Assembly (NCBI RefSeq): GCF_002298975.1
Contig: NZ_DBMV01000019.1
Span: 39,347-103,346, forward strand
Length of the DNA stretch: 64,000 nt
DNA from: Ralstonia sp. UBA689
GTDB taxonomy: Bacteria > Pseudomonadota > Gammaproteobacteria > Burkholderiales > Burkholderiaceae
Direction: 5' to 3'
The notes beneath the pieces were generated by a model that had not been told where the DNA came from, did no database searches, and saw only the letters and a list, made by a program, of their open reading frames with translations. The position numbers were made by a program, and so were the translations under genes. Shown one piece after another: positions 35,950 through 43,749 of this stretch (position 1 is its first letter; each line of letters opens with the position of its first letter).

Positions 35950-36707
35950 CACAGCCCCGTCATGCAGATGCGCGTAAAGCGCTGCGGCGCGCCCTGCGGC
36001 GTCATGCGCACCAGCAGGGCGAGTTCCACCGCGCGTACCGAGGCGGCCGGCACCACTATGCCGGGGGTGTTGGCGGCCGGTGCCGATGCGCTGAGCGTGG
36101 ATGCGCTGGGCGTGGATGCGCTGGGCAGGCCGTTCAGCGTGGTCGTGTTGCTGCCGGCCGGGAACAGCGCCGCCGACAGCGCGCCGGTGTTGTCCATCCA
36201 GCCGCCGGGTTCGATCCAGGCGCGCGCGCTGATACCGTCGATGTTGTCGGCCAACTGGTAGCGTGCCGCATTGGCGCCGCCTTGGCGCAGGCTGTCGAGC
36301 GCGCCGCGCAGGTCGCCGCGGTTGGTGATGGGCGGGCTCTGCAGGCGTTCGAGCCGGCCGTCGACGATGCGGTAGAGCACGATCTGCCACGCAGGCGGCT
36401 GGCCATCGTCGCGGCGGTCGCGCACCAGCAGCACGCGGTTGGCGTCGACTTCGATGGGCGTGCGCGACAGCGTGTTCGGATCGGCCAGTTGCGTGCAGTC
36501 GGCATCGAACTGGGCGTAGGCGGTCTTGAGCGCTTCGATGCGCTCGTCGCGCTGGGCCAGCGCCTCGTGCGTGCGGGTCATGCTGTCCAGGCCGCGCCAG
36601 GCGAGCACGGCCAGGATGGCCAACAGCGTGATGGCCACCAGCAGTTCGAGCAGCGTGAAGCCGCGCGCGCCACGATGGGCCGGGGCCGGGCGGCGCTCAG
36701 AAGACAT
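35949..36707 (-). CDS. gspJ: type II secretion minor pseudopilin GspJ
   Basis: This 252-aa prepilin-like protein forms the tip complex with GspI and GspK. The leader ends in RGARG and the mature N-terminus is FTLLELLVAITLLAILAVLAW. The body has RIVDGRLERLQSPPI and VELALLVRMTPQGAPQRFTRI. Between them is a short run of near-identical PSAST-type repeats (SASTPSASTLSASAPA, near residue 210). The start MSSERRPAP is 11 nt inside the gspI end, so translation is coupled. Confidence 0.94.
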   Translation of the reverse strand: MSSERRPAPAHRGARGFTLLELLVAITLLAILAVLAWRGLDSMTRTHEALAQRDERIEALKTAYAQFDADCTQLADPNTLSRTPIEVDANRVLLVRDRRDDGQPPAWQIVLYRIVDGRLERLQSPPITNRGDLRGALDSLRQGGANAARYQLADNIDGISARAWIEPGGWMDNTGALSAALFPAGSNTTTLNGLPSASTPSASTLSASAPAANTPGIVVPAASVRAVELALLVRMTPQGAPQRFTRICMTGL

Positions 36708-37101
36708 TGCGCGCATCGTTGGGCAGCAGGGTGACGAGCCAGGCCAGGCGCACGGACTTGGACGCGTCCGCATACACCGAGACCTCGACGCGGCGGAATA
36801 CCGGGTTGGGCGTGGTGGCGATGACTTCTTCGCACCACAGCTCCGTATCGCCCTGCGGGCACGAGAAGCCGCGCGCGCCAGGGTCGGGGAAGGCGCGCGC
36901 GAGGCGCAGATTGACGAGGTGGTTCTCGGCGCTCCAGGTGGCGATCATGCGCGTCTGCAATGATTCGCTGGCGTTGGTCATGCTGCCCATGGCGCGCATG
37001 GTGGCGGTCAGCGCCACGGCCACGATGGTCAGCGCCACCAGCACTTCCAGCAGGGTGAAGCCACGCGCGCGCGCGGAGCCGGTGCGGCGGGCGCGGGTCA
37101 T
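36697..37101 (-). CDS. gspI: type II secretion minor pseudopilin GspI
   Basis: This 134-aa prepilin-like protein has the cleavage site ARARG/FTLLEVLVALTIVAVALTA and a body with SENHLVNLRLARAFPDPG. The first methionine used, MTRARRTGS, overlaps the gspH stop by four bases (ATGA). It is one of the three tip pseudopilins; length is normal for the family (about 120-130 aa). Confidence 0.94.
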   Translation of the reverse strand: MTRARRTGSARARGFTLLEVLVALTIVAVALTATMRAMGSMTNASESLQTRMIATWSAENHLVNLRLARAFPDPGARGFSCPQGDTELWCEEVIATTPNPVFRRVEVSVYADASKSVRLAWLVTLLPNDARNVF

Positions 37102-37586
37102 TGGGTTTCGGTCAGCACGCGCGGGCCGCCGTCCGACACTACGTCCGCGCGCGCGCCCTGGGAAGACAGCGCCACGCGCCACGGCAGGCCGATCGCCTCT
37201 CGGCCGAACACCAGCCGCTGCGGCGCCCCCGGTGCCGCGGCCGCACCGGCGACGATCCGCACGTTGTCCATCGCCTGCCGCCAGTGTCCCGGGGCCAGCA
37301 CGTCACGCGTGAGCAGACGCCAGCCGTTGGGCGTCGATTCATAGAAGCGCCAGCCCTGTGCGTCGCCTTCCCACGCCACCGGGCGCGAGGTCAGTTGGGC
37401 TTCTTCCTGCGCGAGTTCGATCAGGCGGGCCATCTTCTGCGCATCGTCGGACAGTTGCGAGCGCGGGTTGGGCGTGGCGTTCACGGCCACCACGCCGAGC
37501 ACGATGCCGATGATGACCACCACCACCAGCAGCTCCAGCAGCGTGAAGCCGCGAGCGTGCCTGCGGGGCCGTGAATGGGCGGTCAT
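37098..37586 (-). CDS. gspH: type II secretion minor pseudopilin GspH
   Basis: This 162-aa prepilin-like protein has the site HARG/FTLLELLVVVVIIGIVLGVVAV. The body has LSDDAQKMARLIELAQEEAQLTSRPVAW and FYESTPNGWRLL, the GspH signature region. It lies 35 nt after gspG and overlaps gspI. The start MTAHSRPRRH is preferred to upstream in-frame sequence, which would run into gspG. Confidence 0.94.
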   Translation of the reverse strand: MTAHSRPRRHARGFTLLELLVVVVIIGIVLGVVAVNATPNPRSQLSDDAQKMARLIELAQEEAQLTSRPVAWEGDAQGWRFYESTPNGWRLLTRDVLAPGHWRQAMDNVRIVAGAAAAPGAPQRLVFGREAIGLPWRVALSSQGARADVVSDGGPRVLTETQ

Positions 37587-37621
37587 GGCAAGGGGCGGCG
37601 CGCTGGGTTTGGGGCTGGGTC

Positions 37622-38095
37622 TTAGTTGTCCCAGTTGCCGATGTCGGCGTCGTTGGCCGTGCCGCCGGGCTGGCCGTCGGCGCCGAAGCTGAAGATGTCG
37701 ACTTCGCCGCGCACACCCGGGTTCAGGTACTGGTACGGATGGCCCCACGGGTCTTTGGGCAGACGCTCCAGATAGCCACCGGCCTTCCAGTTGTTGGGGA
37801 CCGGCTCGGCGGTCGGCTTGGTAACGAGTGCGGCAATGCCCTGCTCGGTGGTCGGGTAGCGGCCGTTGTCCAGGCGATAGAGCTTGAGCGCCTGCGAAAT
37901 GGAGGCGATGTCCTGCTTGGCCGCGATGATGCGCGCCTCGTCCGGACGGCTCATGATCTTCGGCACCACCAGCGCGGCAAGGATGCCGAGGATTACCACC
38001 ACCACCATGATCTCGATCAGGGTGAAGCCGCCGTCAGCGCGATGGGCCCGGCGTGCATGCTGGCGGAAGGGGGAACGGAGTTGGCCTTGCATCAT
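37622..38095 (-). CDS. gspG: type II secretion major pseudopilin GspG
   Basis: This 157-aa protein is the main subunit of the pseudopilus. The cleavage and methylation site is RADGG/FTLIEIMVVVVILGILAALVVP. The body has DNGRYPTTEQGIAALV, the calcium-loop region and PWGHPYQYLNPG. It is the first gene of the leftward gspG-F operon. On the minus strand TATACT (38133-38128) is a possible -10 for it. Two adjacent Met codons (38095, 38092) are possible starts. The processing peptidase GspO/PilD is not in the window. Confidence 0.95.
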   Translation of the reverse strand: MMQGQLRSPFRQHARRAHRADGGFTLIEIMVVVVILGILAALVVPKIMSRPDEARIIAAKQDIASISQALKLYRLDNGRYPTTEQGIAALVTKPTAEPVPNNWKAGGYLERLPKDPWGHPYQYLNPGVRGEVDIFSFGADGQPGGTANDADIGNWDN

Positions 38096-38279
38096 GGCGA
38101 GAGAGTTGGCAATAGGAGTGGGAACACAGTATAGCTGTGACATATGACGTTAGAACGCAGATCGGGGTCTTGCCGCGCCTGTGTTTAGAAGGTGCCTTCC
38201 AGGCCGTTCACCGAACCGGCATAAAGGGCGGATAGAATCGCGATATTCCTACGGTGCGTCGCCCCTTTTCTTCATTTTC

Positions 38280-38975
38280 ATGAACGCTCAACAGTCGTCT
38301 CGCCTGCTCAGTCTTGTACTGTTTGCTGCCTTGTGCGCGCTGTTGACGCATTGGGTGCTGACGCTGTCGTCGCTGCGCTCGCTGGGCGTGCCGCGCGAGG
38401 CACGTATCGCGCAGACCGAAGCGTTGGACACCGGCGCGGCCGTCACGCTCTTCGGCGGTGGCCCGCATAGTGGCCCGCGCGATGTGCAGGTGGCCGGCGT
38501 GGTGGCTGATCTGGCGGACGGCACCGGCGCGGCCATCGTGTCGGTGGACGGCGGCCCGCCGCAGGCCGTGCGTGCCGGCAAGGCGCTGTCGTCCAACCTG
38601 AAGCTGGTGGAGATCAAGGCGCGCTCGGTGGTGATCGAGCGCAACGGCGCACGCCAGGAGATTCCGCTTCCGGCCAGCGCGGTGGCCGGCGTGTCGCCCG
38701 CCAATCGCAATGCGCCGTCGCTGCCGCTGCCGCCCTCGGGCGCGGCCGCTCCGCTGGCGACGCCTGCCGCGCCGCCGGTGCCGGCAGTGCCCAACAACCC
38801 CGCCAATACAGCCATGCCGGGCGCCATGCTGCCTCTTGCTCCCTCGCCGACCAACATGGGTGAGGAGGCTCCCAACCTGGGCGGCGGCATCACCGGCCCG
38901 CGCCACCGCGCTGCAGCGGCCGCGCGAAGCAAGGGCGATAGCGGCCAACCCAGCGGCCAGCCGGCCCAGCAGTAA
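38280..38975 (+). CDS. gspC: type II secretion protein GspC
   Basis: This 231-aa inner-membrane protein contacts the secretin and determines substrate choice. It has an N-terminal helix (LLSLVLFAALCALLTHWVLT), then the homology region with ALDTGAAVTLFGG, VQVAGVVADLADGTGAAIVSVDG and KLVEIKARSVVIERNGARQEIPL. The C-terminal 90 residues are Pro/Ala-rich with no PDZ or coiled-coil domain, so this is the short form. It is divergent from gspG across about 185 nt, the arrangement known from Ralstonia and Burkholderia. Confidence 0.88.
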   Translation: MNAQQSSRLLSLVLFAALCALLTHWVLTLSSLRSLGVPREARIAQTEALDTGAAVTLFGGGPHSGPRDVQVAGVVADLADGTGAAIVSVDGGPPQAVRAGKALSSNLKLVEIKARSVVIERNGARQEIPLPASAVAGVSPANRNAPSLPLPPSGAAAPLATPAAPPVPAVPNNPANTAMPGAMLPLAPSPTNMGEEAPNLGGGITGPRHRAAAAARSKGDSGQPSGQPAQQ

Positions 38976-39119
38976 GGCGTTTCAGACCTGCCCCGGCGTG
39001 GGCGGGCGCGCATATTACAGCGCGTGTCATTGGGGTAACAGCGTGTAAAACCCGGCAACGCGGTCGTCGGGTCAGGTTCTAATCCGCTACACAGTCCATG
39101 TGAAAAGGAGCTGACCATC

Positions 39120-39722
39120 ATGACCAACAAGCGTGCTGTCCAAGCCTTCCTCGCCACCTCGGCCTTGTTCCTGGCCATGGCGGGTATGAACGCCCGCGCG
39201 CAGGAGGCCAGCGCCCCGGCCGCTCAGGCGCCCGCGACCACCCAGGCGCCGCAAACGACTCCCCGTGCTGCCAAGCCGGGCCGCCACGGCGGTTTCAAGG
39301 CCATCGACACCAACGGCGACGGCCAGATCTCGCGCGACGAGGCCAAGGGCCACGCCTGGCTGGAAAAGAATTTTGACCAGATCGACACCAACCACGACGG
39401 TCAGCTCAGCAAGGAAGAACTGGCCGCCTGGCGCAAGGCACACAAGGGCGAAATGCGCGGTGAAGCACGCGCCAAGATGGCCGAACGCTTTGATGTCAAG
39501 TTCAAGGCCGCCGACAAGAACAGCGACGGCGTCCTGACCAAGGACGAAATGCAGGCTGGCATGCCCAAGCTCGCCAAGCAATTCGACCAGATCGACGCCA
39601 ACCACGACGGCAAGGTCACGGAAGACGAGATTCGCGCATACATGAAGGCGCGCCACGATGCCCGCAAGGCGCAGAAGGCCGCCTCGGCAACGGCGGCTCC
39701 GTCGACCACGCAAACGCAATAA
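39120..39722 (+). CDS. secreted EF-hand calcium-binding protein
   Basis: This 200-aa protein has a signal peptide (AFLATSALFLAMAGMNARA, cleavage near residue 26) and an Ala/Pro/Thr-rich spacer. Four EF-hand loops follow: DTNGDGQISRDE, DTNHDGQLSKEE, DKNSDGVLTKDE and DANHDGKVTEDE. All have Asp at loop positions 1, 3 and 5 and Glu at 12. It would bind calcium in the periplasm or outside. Strong AAGGAG precedes the start. It lies between gspC and hppD, with a terminator after it, so it is monocistronic. Its role is unknown. Confidence 0.9.
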   Translation: MTNKRAVQAFLATSALFLAMAGMNARAQEASAPAAQAPATTQAPQTTPRAAKPGRHGGFKAIDTNGDGQISRDEAKGHAWLEKNFDQIDTNHDGQLSKEELAAWRKAHKGEMRGEARAKMAERFDVKFKAADKNSDGVLTKDEMQAGMPKLAKQFDQIDANHDGKVTEDEIRAYMKARHDARKAQKAASATAAPSTTQTQ

Positions 39723-39756
39723 CGCATCGCTCGCCCGACCCCGGGCAATGCAGCCA

Positions 39757-39780
39757 ACGGCGCCTTCGGGTGCCGTTTTT
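39757..39780 (+). terminator. terminator of the EF-hand gene
   Basis: ACGGCGCC and GGTGCCGT form an 8-bp stem with a TTCG loop and one G-T pair, followed by TTTT. Confidence 0.85.
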
Positions 39781-39788
39781 CATGGGCG

Positions 39789-39822
39789 AAAAAAAACACC
39801 TCGATGGCGAACCATCGAGGTG
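39789..39822 (-). terminator. terminator of hppD
   Basis: CACCTCGATGG and CCATCGAGGTG form a perfect 11-bp stem with a CGAA loop. Read on the minus strand it is followed by eight T, 30 nt after the hppD stop. Confidence 0.9.
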
Positions 39823-39851
39823 CGGAGGATGCAGGTCTGACGTGAGGGTGT

Positions 39852-40955
39852 TCAGGCCGGCTGATCAGCCTTGAGCACGCCGCGGCGCATCTGGTCGAGT
39901 TCGATCGACTCGAACAGCGCCTTGAAGTTGCCCTCGCCAAAACCTTGGTTGCCCTTGCGCTGGATGAACTCGAAGAAGATCGGGCCGAGTTGGTTCTCGG
40001 AGAAGATCTGCAGCAGCAGGTCGCCCGGCGCGCCATCGATCAGGATCTTGCGCTTCTTCAGTTCCGCCACGTTTTCGCCATGGCCGGGGATGCGCTTGTC
40101 GACCAGTTCGTAGTACGTGTCGATGGTGTCCAGCAGCTTGATGCCCTGGCCGCGCAGTGCGTCCACCGTGTTGAACAGGTCGGTCGAGCCCAGCGCGATG
40201 TGCTGGATGCCCTCGCCGTGATACATGTCCAGGTACTCCTGGATCTGGCCGGCCTTCTCCGTCCCTTCCTCGTTGATGGGGATGCGGATGTTGCCGCACG
40301 GGCTCGTCATCGCCTTGCTCTTCACGCCCGTGACCTGGCCTTCGATGTCGAAGTAGCGCACTTCACGGAAGTTGAAGAAGCGTTCGTAAAACTCGGCCCA
40401 TTCCTTCATGCGGCCACGGTAGACGTTGTGCGTCAGGTGGTCGATGTAGGTCAGGCCGTGCCCGGTGGGGTTCGGGTTGGCGCCCGCGATGGGCACGAAA
40501 TCGACGTCGTAGATGCTGATGTTGCCGATGTCGCCCGGCTTGGCGCCGTTCTTGCCGGCCCAGCGGTCCACCAGGTAGATCAGCGAATCGCCGATGCCCT
40601 TGATGGCCGGGATGTTCAGCTCCATCGGGCCGCTGTGGGTGTCGAAGCCCCAGGCGCCCAATTCAAGTGCGCGCTTGTAGGCGAAGGCGGCATCTTGCAC
40701 GCGGAACGCGATGGCGCAGATCGACGGGCCGTGCAGGCGCGCAAAGCGCTGCGCGAACGAATCCGGCTCGGCGTTGATGATGAAGTTGATCTCGCCCTGG
40801 CGATACAGCGTCACGTTCTTGTGGCGGTGCTTGGCAATGGCGGTAAAGCCCATCTTCTCAAACAGCTTGCCCATGGCAACCGGGTCCGGCGCGGCGTATT
40901 CGATGAACTCGAAGCCGGCGGTGCCCATCGGGTTTTCCCAAGGCGTGAATTGCAT
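39852..40955 (-). CDS. hppD: 4-hydroxyphenylpyruvate dioxygenase
   Basis: This 367-aa non-haem iron enzyme converts 4-hydroxyphenylpyruvate to homogentisate in tyrosine breakdown. The iron ligands are in YIDHLTHNV (first His), GIQHIALGS (second His) and PIFFEFIQRKG (Glu), at about residues 170, 250 and 330. The C-terminal GFGEGNFKALFESIELDQ is diagnostic. AGGAG lies 7 nt before the ATG of MQFTPWENP. It is divergent from an Lrp-type regulator, its likely controller. Homogentisate dioxygenase is not in the window. Confidence 0.97.
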   Translation of the reverse strand: MQFTPWENPMGTAGFEFIEYAAPDPVAMGKLFEKMGFTAIAKHRHKNVTLYRQGEINFIINAEPDSFAQRFARLHGPSICAIAFRVQDAAFAYKRALELGAWGFDTHSGPMELNIPAIKGIGDSLIYLVDRWAGKNGAKPGDIGNISIYDVDFVPIAGANPNPTGHGLTYIDHLTHNVYRGRMKEWAEFYERFFNFREVRYFDIEGQVTGVKSKAMTSPCGNIRIPINEEGTEKAGQIQEYLDMYHGEGIQHIALGSTDLFNTVDALRGQGIKLLDTIDTYYELVDKRIPGHGENVAELKKRKILIDGAPGDLLLQIFSENQLGPIFFEFIQRKGNQGFGEGNFKALFESIELDQMRRGVLKADQPA

Positions 40956-41033
40956 TGTGGTCTCCTGCGGGGCGGGCGCTGTTGGAGCGCTCAGGTTTTT
41001 GACGATCCTCGCAGTGTAGAAGTGTCGAACAAA

Positions 41034-41076
41034 GCAAAAATTGCGAAGTTGTGCCCGTCTTGCTAAATTTGCGCAA
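41034..41076. promoter_or_regulatory. candidate Lrp-type sites between hppD and its regulator
   Basis: GCAAAAATTGC (41034-41044) and TTGCTAAATTTGCGCAA (41060-41076) are short TTGC/GCAA inverted repeats with AT-rich centres, in an AT-rich block of an otherwise GC-rich gap. Lrp/AsnC proteins bind such sites. The link is inferred from position. Confidence 0.45.
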
Positions 41077-41111
41077 GAAAATTGCCGAATAAATTGGTGC
41101 GGAGCAACAAA

Positions 41112-41600
41112 ATGAGCAAGGTGGAACTCGACAAGATCGACCGCAAGATCCTGGAAGTCCTCCAGAACAACGGCCGCCTCACCAACCTGGAAGTCGCCGA
41201 GCGGGTGAACCTCTCACCCAGCCCGTGCTTGCGACGCATCCGCCGCTTGGAGGAGTCCGGCGTCATCCGCCAATACGCCGCGCTGCTCGACCCGAGCAAG
41301 ATCGGCCTGGGCCTGTCGGCCTATATCAACGTGCGGCTGGAAAAGCAGGGGGGCGCACCCAAGGGCAAGGGCCCGTCAGACGTCTTTCGCGCGGCCGTTG
41401 CGACCTGGCCCGAGGTGGTCACGTGCTACGCGATGACCGGCGAGATGGATTACCTGCTCAAGGTCTTCGTGGAAGACATGGAGCACTTCGCGCGATTCAT
41501 TCGCGATCAACTGCTCGCCCACCCGGCGGTGATTGATGTGAAGAGCAGTTTTGCGTTGGAGCGGATCAAGGATACGACGGCGTTGCCGGTGGTGGTTTGA
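41112..41600 (+). CDS. Lrp/AsnC-family transcriptional regulator
   Basis: This 162-aa regulator has the N-terminal helix-turn-helix (LDKIDRKILEVLQNNGRLTN, then AERVNLSPSPCLRRIRRLE) and the C-terminal RAM domain with VVTCYAMTGEMDYLLKVFVEDM. It would bind an amino acid and control the divergent hppD gene. The start MSKVELDK has GGAGC upstream; the ten-codon extension to 41082 is not conserved-looking. Confidence 0.93.
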   Translation: MSKVELDKIDRKILEVLQNNGRLTNLEVAERVNLSPSPCLRRIRRLEESGVIRQYAALLDPSKIGLGLSAYINVRLEKQGGAPKGKGPSDVFRAAVATWPEVVTCYAMTGEMDYLLKVFVEDMEHFARFIRDQLLAHPAVIDVKSSFALERIKDTTALPVVV

Positions 41601-41765
41601 GGGGAGTTTCGTGAAGCCGCTGTTTTTTTGGGGGCGCTGTTGAGCTATTCCGCCGTCTCGCATGAGTGCGCTTGAGCGGGAAGAAAACTCAAACAGCAGG
41701 AAGGCTTCCCCGAGACGGGTGGGGATGCCTGAAAGAATCAATCGTGCGTTGGCGGAACGACTCGC

Positions 41766-42158
41766 CTACTTGGCGTCCGAATCCGACATCACCAAATTCG
41801 CATCCCGCGACAGCCGCCACTTCCCATCGGCCGCTTTGCGCAGAATCGTCAACGTCTGCCCCGACCGTTGTACCGTCTTCCCATCCCGCATCGTGATGAC
41901 GATGCGTAGCGAGTTGCGCAGGTAAGCCACATCCCCAAACACCTGCACCTCCTGGATATCGCTCGTGCCTTCAAAGTGCACATCCTTCATGCCCTCGGAC
42001 ATCTTCGCGAAGACCTCCTTGCCGAACGGCGGCTGGCCGGGCGTGAGGAACAGGCAATCGTCGGTCATCAGGCTGAGCACGGTGGGCAGGTCGCCGGCCT
42101 TGCTGGCGGCGAGCCACGTGTCTACTACGGCGCGGATGGCGCGTTCGTCGTCGGTCAT
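41766..42158 (-). CDS. SnoaL/NTF2-like protein (SgcJ/EcaC type)
   Basis: This 130-aa protein has the cone-shaped NTF2-like fold pattern: ERAIRAVVDTWLAASKAGDLPTVLSLMTDDCLFLTPGQPP, then FEGTSDIQEVQVFGDVAYLR and SGQTLTILRKAADGKWRLSRDAN. Members are often named SgcJ/EcaC family but mostly lack a proven function. It is on the same strand as the broken cupin gene upstream and may have shared a transcript. Confidence 0.85.
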   Translation of the reverse strand: MTDDERAIRAVVDTWLAASKAGDLPTVLSLMTDDCLFLTPGQPPFGKEVFAKMSEGMKDVHFEGTSDIQEVQVFGDVAYLRNSLRIVITMRDGKTVQRSGQTLTILRKAADGKWRLSRDANLVMSDSDAK

Positions 42159-42270
42159 GGCGGTGTGGGCGCGAGAGCGGTGGTGGCGACAGGCGCCACT
42201 TTACCGCTTGCGACGGCGATGGATGGCGGTTGCGCTGCCGCAAGCCCTCCCATGCGCCAGCCGACGTGGC

Positions 42271-42762
42271 TTATTGCTTGGGCGACGGATCGTCCTTCGG
42301 ATTGACGTAGTTGATATCCAGCGGCCCCATGCCGTGGATCTGCACCACCGTCACCGTCTTGGTAAAGGCGTAGTGGTGCATGCCGCCCGGCAGGTTGTGA
42401 AAGCCGCCGGCCTTGAGCGTGTGCGCGGCGCCCACGTCCATGCTGTCGCCACCGCCCAGGTAGAGCGTGCCGGAGATCACCGTGAGGTTTTCGGTCTGGG
42501 TGTGCCAGTGCGGGGGCACCTTGTAACCACCCGGAACCTTCATGCGGATCACGTACGGACCCTCCTTGCCAGGGTCGCCTTAGAGCACGGCCAGCTTGAG
42601 GCCCTTGGGCATGCTCGGGGGGCCGTCGACCCACTTCAGGCCAGCGGGATTCATCATCATCATTTCGCCCGCGGCGGTGTCCTGGGCGCTGGCGGGCAGC
42701 GCGCCTAGGCACAGCAGCACGATCGCCACCAGCAGTGGCAGTTGCGCAAGTTGCCTGTTCAT
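42271..42762 (-). pseudogene. secreted cupin-domain protein, interrupted by an in-frame stop
   Basis: The frame starts MNRQLAQLPLLVAIVLLC with a clear signal peptide (to ASAQ), reads GLKWVDGPPSMPKGLKLAVL, then meets TAA at 42580-42582. It continues in the same frame with GDPGKEGPYVIRMKVPGGYKVPPHWH and the rest of the cupin (ENLTVISGTLYLG, HNLPGGMHHY). There is no frameshift: a single codon change, most simply Glu to stop, breaks a gene of about 163 codons. Metal-binding His residues in PPHWHTQTE and MHHY remain. A sequencing error or a readthrough/GTG restart at 42552 cannot be excluded. Confidence 0.8.
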
Positions 42763-42935
42763 CTTCGTCTCCTTCTTGCCTCGGCATCGGCTCGCGGGCG
42801 GCCGCGATGGCCACCACGTTGACGGCGAGCGTGCCTTGGGAATCAGCGTAGTGAGACGCAAGCCAGGCTGACAAGGAGGCAATCGCTCTAGGCGGGGTGC
42901 GGGTTTGCGTCGGGCGCGGCTGGCGCAGGCGCCGC

Positions 42936-43613
42936 TCAGTCGGTTGTGAAGCGGTGCAGACGATATGCGCGCGGCGCGAGGATCGACAGGTAACCATGCA
43001 CGGCATTGCCGGCAAGGCGTCGAAGCGCCGCAGCATCAATGTGGTCGGGCGCGGTCATGAGGGCTTGCGACACCAGGCTGTAGGCCATGGCGTGGGCGGC
43101 GAAGGCGGCCCGTTCGGCATCGGCGTCGGCAGGCCAGTCGGCACCGGCGGAAAGCGCTTCCGCCCACAACGCCACGAATTCGCCGTACATGCGCCGGAAC
43201 GCATCGATGCCCGACACCTTGCGTTCGAGCAGGAACAGCGCCGCCCACTGTTCGGGTTCGGCCAGCGCCGGGGCGGATTGCGCGTCGAGCAAGGCGTCGA
43301 CGCGCGCCGGCAGGGGTTCGGCACGGTGGGCGTCGATGCTTGTGCGCATGTCTGCAGCAATGGCCTTGACGCGCAGGTGGATGCACACCGCCGCCAGCGC
43401 TTCCTTGCTTGAAAAGTATTCGTAGAAACTGCCGATGCCCACGCCCGCCAATCCGATCACCTGACGGATCGAGACCTTCTCGTAGCCTCGTTCAACCAGC
43501 AACTGGACGAACGCTTCGCGGATGGCGTCGGCCGTGGCGCGCGCGCGGGATTGTGCCGGCCGGCGGCGTTGCGTCTTCGTTGTTTTGAGGGCGGAAGCGG
43601 GGGTGTCCTTCAT
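42936..43613 (-). CDS. TetR-family transcriptional regulator
   Basis: This 225-aa repressor has the N-terminal TetR DNA-binding helices ADAIREAFVQLLVERGYEKVSIRQVIGLAGVGIGSFYEYFSSKEAL (about 30-75) and a helical ligand domain. The start MKDTPASALK is used; upstream in-frame sequence overlaps the promoter region. It is divergent from the AidB-like gene, with 136 nt between starts containing an AT-rich block and two CTCATT words (about 43643-43660), likely its operator area. It probably represses the acyl-CoA dehydrogenase and synthetase genes. Confidence 0.9.
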   Translation of the reverse strand: MKDTPASALKTTKTQRRRPAQSRARATADAIREAFVQLLVERGYEKVSIRQVIGLAGVGIGSFYEYFSSKEALAAVCIHLRVKAIAADMRTSIDAHRAEPLPARVDALLDAQSAPALAEPEQWAALFLLERKVSGIDAFRRMYGEFVALWAEALSAGADWPADADAERAAFAAHAMAYSLVSQALMTAPDHIDAAALRRLAGNAVHGYLSILAPRAYRLHRFTTD

Positions 43614-43749
43614 GTCTCCAAAACCCGAACACCTGCGGGCGGGCTCATTTTTATACTCATTGCGACCAGCAAAAACCGGCTTTGCCTGTCGCCGCACACG
43701 AACGTCGCACCACGTGCAGAGCCGTCGCCTTAATCAAGGAGACCTGTCC

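Noticed and set aside
36060..36125. Ser/Ala/Thr direct repeat in gspJ considered as a possible CRISPR or VNTR
   Set aside because: Only about three short imperfect in-frame units within a coding gene; no spacers. It may vary in number but is not a CRISPR array.
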